Shown here: positions 1 through 10,700 of the stretch, one piece after another
Layout of the letters: each line of letters starts with the position of its first letter
How positions within the stretch are numbered: the first letter of the stretch is position 1
NCBI GenBank assembly: GCA_002633005.1
Contig: NMRA01000256.1
Location: forward strand, 200,784 to 264,783
Direction: 5' to 3'
Source of the DNA: Phoronis australis
Taxonomy: Eukaryota > Phoronida > Phoronidae
Length of the DNA stretch: 64,000 nucleotides
The notes under the pieces: generated by a model
Told to the model about the DNA's origin: nothing
The model's input: the letters and a program-made list of their open reading frames with translations, nothing else
Database searches by the model: none
Made by a program: the position numbers and the translations under genes

Positions 1-1082
1 CAGCCAAAAATGGCAAAAACAAGGATTCAGCAACTTCAAAGTTCATCGTAGATACTTAGGCAGGGTCAAAAAAAATGTCACTTGGGAGAATGTCAGCCAA
101 TCAGATTCCCTAGAAAATCAACGTCAGATGTATTCTCCTCACTCTAGATGTATATCTCGTCAAATATACAATGATCCTTCACCAAACTTGAGGCAGTTGT
201 AAAAATGTCACTAGGGAGCAATGTGATATTCACTGGTTCATCAGAAAACCAATGCCAGACATGTAGACCAATGGCCATTGATTTACGAACTTAAGATTTC
301 CACTAATAGTTGAAGGTGGCTCAGCAACATCCGGATTCATCCGAAATTCGTCATCTCTTATCATGTTCGCAGAAACGTGCCTGACAGATTCCACGAAGGG
401 GTTTAGGAGATACGGCTACAGACGCCGAACGCCCGGACGCTGAACAAAGATCATGTGACTACAAGATGTGTCCGCGTACATGGTACATGCACGTGGGAGC
501 ATAAAAATCTCAGTTCAATATTTGTAAATAAAGACAAAATTTAATTATAAAGTAAAGCATTCATGTAGAATGGTGCCTCAGACCAGACCAAAGGAGCATT
601 CTCTGTGCCGGTTAGTTGCATTTCACTAGATTTTTTCTCGCTGTGAAACATTTATTTAACTCGACCCATGACTGCATTATGTAGACCCAAAACACTCGCG
701 AGAAAATTATTGTGATCACTTTCTTGGGTTGTAAGGTATCACAATAAGTTGCAGACCTGCGTGATCTCGTGTTTTCGCGCGTTTCTTGCGTCTGCGACAC
801 ACACGTTCAATTTACAACCCTGTCACCATCCAAGGTCTCCCGACTTCGGTAGACTACCAAGCCAGGATTCCAACTATGTGTTGTTCGGCCAGTGTATGGC
901 TACACTTCGTATTCAGGTCAAAGTACTTTTGATCCAGTCATTTTCACAAGCAGGTTATGAAAAGGATAATGTTGTTAAGGCGTACTTCGCAGCCCCAATT
1001 AATTTAAACAAAATTATTTCACAAGGTCTTTCAGTAAAACTTCAATGCACATTTCTGACATTCATCTCCAACAATCCTTTAA
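1..1082. repeat. Repeat-filled 3' intron; diverged copy of the 'CACTAGGG' dispersed repeat
   Basis: Bases 1-530 carry the same phrases as the arrays at 15.2-17.9 kb and 37-38 kb: GTCACTAGGGAGCA at 207, 'gggtttaggagatacggc' near 398, and a 3' end like 'gggagcataaaaat' near 493. No exon of the receptor tail was recognised in any minus-strand frame. Confidence 0.55.
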
Positions 1083-1452
1083 AAGGATACCAGACCCGGG
1101 TTTAGCCTTTTAATAGATACTAAAAACGAATTTACCATCCAGTTCTCTAGAACAAAGTAATGTTTGGTAATCCACGACAACCCTCAAAAGTTTGGAGGAA
1201 AGTTTGAAAACCCCTTTCAAAGTCTGCTAAACGGGCAAGCGTGACTTACGCTTTTAGCGAGTTACAAGACAACTGTGGGAAGAGTTAAAGACCACCCACC
1301 AAGGATCATAATGTCCAATTTGTGAGCTAGTGGTATGAGCTTTCAGTTAATTCCTGCTTTTGTCTGGTACGTTTGACGCCAAAGTTGCATTAACAGGTGA
1401 CCGGGGAGAGCGAGGACTGGTTGAAATCATCACAGCAGGGTTTAGTATCCTT
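1083..1452. mobile_element. MITE with TTAA target duplication
   Basis: A 370-bp element with terminal inverted repeats AAGGATACcagaCCCgg (left) and the complement of 'cagggtttagtatcctt' (right). Both ends abut TTAA (1079-1082 and 1453-1456), the expected duplication of piggyBac- and Kolobok-type elements. It has no coding capacity. Another member is at 34848-35178. Confidence 0.7.
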
Positions 1453-1536
1453 TTAACAAGTTCATTCAGGGCCCACTTGAAACTACTAAGGAGAATAGCT
1501 GCTATTGTATCATGAAATACAACGAGAAATACAAAC

Positions 1537-1783
1537 CTGGCACTTGATAGACATTTTCCCCCATGTCCCCTCTCTCGTTCAGATACTTCATGTACATACT
1601 TTCTTGTTTCAGCCGACGACCTTGTTTCCTTTTATTCAAGACTAAACAAACGGTTAAGGCCACAAAAGCCAAGATGAGGGCAAGTGCACCAAATCCGACT
1701 CCCATTCCAATTTTGAAAGCCTCTCTATCGGTAGATTTCCACTTCAAGAACCCCACGTTCACCTTGATATTTCCAACTTGCAC
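1537..1783 (-). CDS. Receptor exon 14: end of IPT3, transmembrane helix, start of cytoplasmic tail
   Basis: Starts after a CAG acceptor with VQVGNIKVNVGFLKW, the closing strand of a plexin-type IPT domain. About 24 hydrophobic residues follow (IGMGVGFGALALILAFVALT and on), with GxxxG spacing suited to helix packing, then the stop-transfer run NKRKQGRRLKQ. The tail contains tyrosines in SMYMKYLNE and ENVYQVP. The exon ends CCA G|GTTTGT in phase 1, so a further exon is required. Nothing between 1 and 1536 on the minus strand looks like it; that stretch is repeat and MITE. Confidence 0.85.
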
Positions 1784-4700
1784 CTGGAGAAAAGCATGTT
1801 TCCAAAAGGTCATTTTGACCTGTCATAGACTGCAAAGATCTGTGCAATTTGTGTGTAGTCTATCAGAGGTTCCTCTCTCTCCCACACACATATAAAAAGA
1901 AGAATAGTTTGCTAGAGGTCTTACTATGCGCAAAATTTGTTGAATAAATCCCCGACAATGACGTCAGATTATCGGACGCCACAGTCGTTTACTAAGTTGT
2001 AGCAAATATCGTGTGCAAACACGCTTGAATGGACAGTCGCTCAAATTAAGCAGGATCGTTATCATGAAATTAAATTTTGCATAAAAGAATAGAAGAATTT
2101 AGAGAACCCTGAGCGAGTTGGCAGATGAAGTGCTCTTTCCAACGCATACATGTAATTGTTTATACCATACAAAAATTACGTGTATTTGTGTTGATTATTT
2201 TAACTGCTAAAATATGCATGTTACCAGAGTCAAATTTGAAAATTGTGTCTATTTTATGATACTGTTTCTTTAATCCGCCTCTTTCAGAACACAACGTAAT
2301 CCACAATATCAGCAAGTAAGAATAACCCAACATAGCAGACCAATGTGCCTGTGCTGCACCTTTGGATTTTCAAGCCTGTTAGCTGTAAGCGCGTTCGGGT
2401 CTTACTCGTTAGCGCGTTAAGCGAACGATTCCTAAACCAATGAACATTCATATCCACAAGATTACGTCACAAATTGCTGGTTGAGAATGGGTTGTTTACC
2501 AAGAATTGTACAATAGAAAAAAATGCAGCCACTTGACCTTTTCATTTATTATGCAGGGCGAACCTGATTCAAATTTTGACAGACGCAGTGGAATCCGATA
2601 GTGTTGCTGTGTAATTGCTGACATGTTTTGTTGAGGTAACATTTGACATAAATAATGCATTCTGGGAAATGATGCCAGAGAAGAACTCTGTGACTGAGTG
2701 GGACTAATCTCTTGTTTAGATGACAGTTTCAGAGACAAAGAGACACTACTTTCAGTCTGTTTGGCACGATACCCTTATGGTCTTGTCATGGAAATCTGGT
2801 GCCCCGAAAATTATCCAGCCAATAGGGATGAAACCATTTCCATTACGTCAGTTTATAAGTTCCCTATCCTTGATTTGATGTTATATTGAAGTTAGTGAAT
2901 GATATTTAAAGAATAACGAACTATATGCAGGACATCGGAATCTTCGTCTAACAAAGTCAGAAGTTAAAAGCCGAAGCACTGCAAACTGACAAAACTCGAT
3001 ACACCACTGAGACAAGCGAGCCGTCACATATATGTACAAGTGTACAAACTGATCCGTTAGTCGATACATGCAGGCCTAGCTTGGCACGCTAATGTGTGAA
3101 ATCCGTTCGCGTTAACAACTGACAGGCTTGGAATTCCATAACAAAGCCGGTTAACGCGTTTTAATGCGTCCGGGGATAGATTAATGCGCTAACGTGTAAA
3201 CACTCGAGCGCGTCAACAAGTGACAGGCTTGAAATTCCATAGCAAAGCCAATAAACGCGTTATTTAATATATTCTGGCCTAGATGATCGAGCTAACGTGA
3301 AAAACCCGTTCGCGTCAACTATTGACAGGCTTGGAATTCCATAATAAAGCCAATTAACGCGTTTTTAATACATTCGGGTCTAGATTAACGCGCTAACGTG
3401 TAAAAACTTGTGCGCGTCAACAAGTGACAGGCTTTAAATTCCACATGTACAGATATTTACGCCTGATTTTATAGTATATCAGTTGGGAACATGTGCTTCA
3501 ACCGACCTTCACATGGGGAGTTCGTCCAGTGCCAAAGTTGTTTTCGTCTACTTTGGGTTGAGATTCCGGTGGTCGACAGACGATCTGGTTCGAAGATAGG
3601 TCTGTCACTGCACACTGAGCAGCAAGTCCCACGTAAACGGTGTAATCTTCAATGGCGCAGCCGTAATTCATACGTAAACCCTGTAGTGAAATCTTGCTTT
3701 GAAAACCCGATAACAACGTAGAGTAGATGACATTTATCATTTTCACGGTTTCCCACTCCACTGTTATGGGATTGTTAAAGCTGTTATGTACTAGCGTTTA
3801 AATTAGACCACTTACATTGCTTTGCTATGAATTTACATTTCATTTTTCCTAAATTTCACTAAAAAGACATGGTCACCAGACACAATTAATAGCAGATTGG
3901 TATAATGTCAAAAAATCGACTTCTACCATCTTTCTTATATGCAGTTAAAATCTATAGTTTGTACATATCTGGTTAGACAGACAGACATTTCCTACAGGCA
4001 CGTACCGTATTTATCGGCCAAACCACCTAATTATCGAGTCTGGTCTCGCGTAATAGTATAACAAAGTGTCTGTTCATTTTAAGTCTAAGAATTAGCACCT
4101 CTCCTAATGTGAGTAGACTAAGGAGAAGGTTCAGACGAACTTTGTAACAGTACTTGGTCGAAATTAAAAGTTATCTTTTTAGGGAGGGCGATATTATGCT
4201 GCTTTACGAGACCAATTTGGAAAATTCACAGAATTCATGAGTTTAGTGTACACGTACTTGGGAAACAGCCTTTCAGTAGGATGGAGAACATTAATGAAGG
4301 TAGGCATGAGGCCATCAATACAGCTAGTGTCTTTGACGTAATTTCAACAACCAGACTTAAAAATGAAGACATTTATCAAGACCAAAAAAGCGGCAATTGC
4401 TGTTGTCAGTTGTTATTGTAATGCTTGAAAACAACTGTCTTACTGAGTTTGACCGCAGTTCCTGATAACAAAATGAGAGTTTTTAAAACAACTTTTGTTA
4501 ATGAGACAAAGGCCTCTACCTTAATGGTAATGAAAGGCCTCTCCTTCGGATCAAACATCTTAACTTGACCAGGTTCCGTGAATTCGGATATAAAAGGATT
4601 TGAAAACACACGAATCCTTGAGTACTGTGGCAGGGATGAAGACAAGTTCGTGTAGGTCGGGACGCCATCTAGAATGAATCCTAAGTAAAACTCGAGATCG

Positions 4701-7700
4701 TCGTTGTTCAGTGATTGCTTGATCTGCTCCTCACGTTTTTGTCTTGATCCGTAGTTGTCAGGGAGAACGATATGCGGGGTTGGGCAGTCCATTGCGGTTG
4801 AATTTCTGACGGTGCAAATCTGAAGGAGAGTTACAGTGTATGTAAGATTATGTACACATACTCTAACCTCAATCAACGCCAATTTGTGAATGAAACATAA
4901 AGAGAACATTTCTCTAAAACAAAAAAATAGAACCCTGGTTTTTCTAACTTAAGTTTTGGGTTAATTTTTGTCACGACAAGAACGGGCACAGTATAAAGAT
5001 TTCACTCGTTAATGACTCATCTTCCCTCGTAGATGACTCATCTAAAGAGTTCGAAAATTTTGGAACTTCCAAGCATTATTTACTTTACAACAACGTCCTA
5101 TATGAGGGCCATTTATAAACGAAATCAATTTTGACCGAAGTTACCAAAGTAGGTCTTAGTATCTATTTAATATGACTGAATAAAAATCAAAGTTTTCAAT
5201 AGCTACCGTGCTAAAAGTAGTAGAAGTGACGATGTACACCATTGTTGTAATCATAACTGGGGCGTACACTGAATCCAAGTTGCTCCCGTACACATGAAGA
5301 ATGACGCCTCCTCTGAAATACAAGAGATTAAAATAGTGGCGGATCGAGGATAACCATAAGGCGAGGGGCCAGTATGTTGCCTCGGAGAATTGGGCAAAGC
5401 GCGATTGTATGTGCACAGGGAAAGTTGCGAGGGCCGGGGATGTGGACCTTCTATTCAGAAAAGCTATCGGTGGAATAAAAAAAANNNNNNNNNNNNNNNN
5501 NNNNNNNNNNNNNNNNNNNNNNNNNNNNNNNNNNNNNNNNNNNNNNNNNNNNNNNNNNNNNNNNGGGGGGGGGGGGTGCGTTCATCAGTGTAACCATGGG
5601 CGGTGTAGCACTGAAAAAGTGGGGCTATAGCCCCCAGCCCCTCTGTAGTGCACCGCCCATGGTCTAAGGCCCAGCGCTGAAAAAAGTGGGGGCTATACCC
5701 TTTGGTGCGCCGCCCATGGTAATACAGCCTTATAGAGATACCAGAGCGTCAGTGATATGGGATTCGGTGACACTCGGACGCGTATTCTAAGAATAAATCT
5801 GTCAGCCAAGTTTTGCATGATTTGGAGTTTATATAAGAGCGTTACTTTAGTAGCGCAAGATACATGACATGGCCAGGTTGTGACCTGATCGATTTCGTGT
5901 TCATCATGTGGTCACACGTGAATCTACAATGACGAACTCAAAGTATGCGCACTGAAAAGTCAAAAGGTTGTACCTCAAGAATGTCTCCAAAGGCTCTATG
6001 CGTTGAATAACTGGGTCTCCTTTATATGTAAACTCAAAAGTGGTACTGGTGGTAAAATTGTGAGGATATACGTCATAAGTAAGTTTAACATCCACAACTT
6101 CTTCTTGTTCATTCTTGCCTGTCCGACATACAACTGTCGTGTCGTTTCTGTAAAATACAATGCCACACAATAAATACAACTTGAATACACTACAATGTAC
6201 TGCTCCGCGCCTTCACTACATTACGATAGAAGTACAGTAGGCACCTGAATACTTGCAGATTTCCCATAGTGTGCAAGAGAAGTGGAAGAAAAACGTAACC
6301 GTCAAAATGTCTAACGGGACTTTCAGTTTTTGATGACGGATTTGAATAAACATTATGCTTGCAACGCAGCTGAAGGTAAGACATATCAAAAAGCCACCTG
6401 AGAGCTGAAGTGATGCGATATTTTTCTCGTCTAGTGGTCCAGTGGTGCGCGAGGGGGAGGGTCTGTCCATGACTCAAAACTGTACAACAATTAATATCAT
6501 CATGAAAGACTCGTAAGCAATTGCCGCTAAGTAGCGCAGAGACTTTGATAAAAATATTTTAGAACCGCTTGCGTGGTCTTTCGACTTCTCTGGAAGGGAT
6601 GCAGGCGTGAGCTTATTTTTAAACAGTTTCAAAACGATTTGGCACAGGCCAAAACCAACTACGCTATTTTCATTGGTTTCATCAAACGTATGGCCGTATC
6701 ATTTTTAAAATTTCAGCAAGCAAAATGCCACGAAGTCTTCTTTTTCTAAACTTGACAATAACGTTTACTAAATGTACATATTCTAATTCATTACCTTTTC
6801 TCAATAGAGCAGAATTTGTCACCAACCAGAACCTTTACGTAGTGTAGATAAACTCCTCTTAATATGACCACAGTGCCACCAGCGAGCGGGCCGTAGGAAG
6901 GTCCAATAGAGGTCAAATGTGGCGACTGAAATGTGTATTTGACAGGTGTTATATGCAATTCAGTACTTTGAGTTTGAGGAGAAGGATGCGAACGACAACT
7001 TAATTTACGGGTTGTTTATTTCACTTTACAATGGGTTGTGTGATGCCAGTCATTCGAAACAGAATGAAACCAATGAAAACAGAGCACACAATTTAAATTA
7101 AAAGGCGAAGGCAACCTTTTCTCATGTCACTTTTAGCAAAAATAAGGTATTTTGATTATCCCAGGCATATTTTTCACGTAATTACAGCTTTTCGTAATTT
7201 AATTAATTTCTCTTCCTCTACTCCGGAAGTGACGTTTTGGGAGGCAAGAATTTCGTGCCAATTTCCTTTCATACAGTCAGACTGTGAGAGCTGTCAAGTC
7301 AGTCATTGTTCTACCTCGGATGTGATAAGTTTGGTCGTCGTTTGCTTTTGTTTACAAGTCAGTCAACATGCCACGCTGTTGCTGCGTACCAGGATGTACT
7401 CATTATCGTTATACAACGCTTTGGGTACCTTCCATCGCTTTCCGAAGGATGACACACTTCGTCGCCGTACTTGGCTAGCTCGTTCGTGTGAAGAATGCAG
7501 CGCTACCCATTCACGCAACGTACAAAGCAGTGGCGAGCATTTTCAGCCGTTAGATTACGATAGTGATATGTACCCTGAATTGATGAAGGTCCCTGCGAAA
7601 CAACGCCTGAAGAAGGGTTCCATAACGTCGCTGTTGATTCCCGGCAGTGCCCCGTTGCCACCCCCGAGTAGTGCGTTTTTAAAGCGAGAAGCCTCGCAAG

Positions 7701-10700
7701 CTGTGGCCACCATAAACAGTGACTGGAGGCACTTCATCTACTGTCACCCATGCCTCCGAACGTACCCCATAGCGTGCAATTCCAAGAACTAGCAGTGATT
7801 CCCCGTGTGCTGTTGTCTCTAGCCTAGAGTCTGTAAGCAGCCCTGCAGTGATGTTGAGTAATGGAAGTGAATACACGCCCAGTTTGACACCCAGTGAAAA
7901 GGACAGTTCGTCATACAATGAACAGATTGGTGACCCTAAGTTTGATAAGTTTGTTGTGGACTTGTATAGGAGCTCTTTAGAAGCTGCCACGTGTGTGACG
8001 AGGGAATCGCACGGTGGGGTGCTCAAGTCACATGATCCACTGGGAGTGTGTCGCGGGACACTCGGGCAAGTGGGACAGTTCTTCCTCTGTACGTGAGACG
8101 ATAATGAGTACATCTCGGTAGGCAGCAACAGCGTGGCATGTTGACTGACTCGTAAACAAAAGCAAACGACGACCGAACTTATCACAACCGAGGTAGAACA
8201 ATGACTCGACTGCTCTCACAGTCAGACTGTATGAAAAGAAATTGGCGCGAAATTTTTGCCTCCTAAAACGTCACTTCCGGAGTAGACGACGAGTAATTAA
8301 TTAAATTACGAAAGCTGTAAATAAGTGAAAAATATGTCTGGGATAATCAACGAACCCTATTTTTGCTAAAAATGGCATGAAAAACGGTTGCCTTCGTCTT
8401 TAAACAGAGTGTCTGTTCCAGTCTAAATACGAAGTAAAGGCACAGAGGTGTAAAACATGTTCGACTTTAAATGCCATGTCAGAGTAACTCAAAATTCGAC
8501 AGCACTTTTAATAACTTAGACATAAAACAGACTACGTACACAATCGGAAGGCAGCGACCCGGAGCTTGAACTTCGGCAGTTACATTGCCCGGTCGTGACG
8601 TCACAAATCCTCGAGCTGTTTTTCACAACGCCGGCTGGGTGACACCGGCACGGCACACATGGTGAAAAGTCTTGCACTGCAGATTGCCGGAAATATCCTC
8701 GCTCACAAATTTCACAGTTGACTCCTCTTGTGTTTTGTTGGCAGTGGCACTGATAAGTGCCGTTCGAAAATATCGTGCAATTAGACGCATGACCGTTACA
8801 TGCGCACCTAGTTGCAAAAAATAAACACACGCATTCATCGTTATTGCTCATGGTGCATTTTTGATTCTTCACTTCCCTGCACCTTCTTTTTATTTCGAAA
8901 TATTATCATTATCTTTGAAAACTTTCATCTTAACCCTAAATAAATTCATCTTGAAGGCAGTTTTTCGTTTACCGTCGGCGTTTCCCTTTTCTGCTCTGTC
9001 GCCACCTACTGAGAGTTTTTTTGAAACGCGCAGCCAGTGTAATGACTCAAGGCCAATAAATTAGAGTCAGCCGTGAGTATGCACACTCATCACAGCGCTA
9101 AGGGCAGCCACCAGCACATGATTTGTGTTTTAAAAAGGTAAAGAAATCGTAAAAATATCTTTTAAACTGATCGTGGCGAATCTACATCTTGAGGACTCTA
9201 ACGTGAGAGTTATTCACTGTGAAAATTGCAAAAGTTTCAAGAAAAAAATGTCAGATGCACTATTTTTAAAACACAGACGAAATATAAGACTCTTTCTTCC
9301 CAATACAGTTTCAAATTCCAGGCCTCTGATGTCATATGTCGGACAGGGTAGAGTTCAGTAGCTGACTAGGGGCGAGAAAAACCTAGCCAAAATCACGTAC
9401 TCTCATTTAAAATACACTGCAATACCTCGCGTAATCTCGCTACGGCTAGCCTTTTTGTGAGGTCCTGGTATTATTGAACTCTACCCTGTCTGCTGCTTGA
9501 AATCGCCATGGTTTTGCTTACATTAACGGTCAAATGTCGCATTTCCCATAGAAGAGAAATGTGCTACCTCTATGCCTTGGCATACGAAATAAAAAGACGT
9601 GATTTACCTTGTGGGAGAAAAATCAACGAAGTGAGGGGCAGTTGACAGGTAGCTTTTTTAAATTTGAAACTATGGGAAAATGCTTTGAGATCAGCAGAAA
9701 TCCAAATCGTTACGAACAACTGTAAAAATAACTGGTAAACAGTTTGACTTCTTTTTCAGTGGCAGAGAACCACTTTGAATATTTTAGTCTATTTTACACG
9801 TTGTAGGCCTCTGACTCTAGCCTTGAATCTCACTCACATTAATTCTACTTCAATCCAAGATTGTCTGAGAATACTCGTTGAAGGAAAGTAATTACGGCAA
9901 ATGTTTTGGACAATAGTATACCATCCCAATGAATCGTCACACAAAAATCTGGAGGGGAATGTTTCGGGCCGCGAACGTCACTTCCAGGTGACGCATCAAT
10001 CATGAATTAGAAACCGGGGACTTTAATAAACTTGAAAATTTATTCAGGATAACCAAAAATGGCAGGGTATAAAAAATACACTCAAACCCAATGTCTGCCC
10101 CTTTAAGCCTCTCAAATGATGTCACAATTTATTAATCTTTCAGCAGATGGTTATCCGACCATTCTAAATTGTGCCAAAATGTGTTCTAATGTTTTCTGTA
10201 GTTCATCCGTCGATCATCATAACTAAAAGACAAGTGAATATTGGAGCCTATCCTCTAGCATAATATCTTAGTTCTTTTAATAGTTAAATAATTAACAATT
10301 TTGAAATATATTTCCCAACAGTTACCTTCCATTTACAGCGATCTCCTGCACCCCAAACCAGGCTTCTCCTTGACCGTTATTAAGAATAACTCGCACGTGA
10401 CGCGCTAAACCTCGGTAAGAATCACTTGGATAAAGGGGACTTAGATCTATTCTGAGAGTATAGACGTCCGTGAGGTTTGGCCTGGTATATAAAATAAAAA
10501 CAGCAAAACGTTTAAACTCAAGAAAGAACACTGCATCCACAAATTTTAAAGTTGGAAAATAATTCAGAAAAGATCACGTCCAAAATCCGTACCTCTGAGT
10601 CGTTATCACAATACGATTTATTCAATTTGCCTCAACAAGTGACCACAATTATCAGTAATGTTCCTTATGTACAGTGAATAGGAAATTGTTACCCCACGGA

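Noticed and set aside
749-1105. 118-codon plus frame
   Set aside because: It runs into the MITE at 1083 and shows no domain or codon pattern; not supported as a gene.
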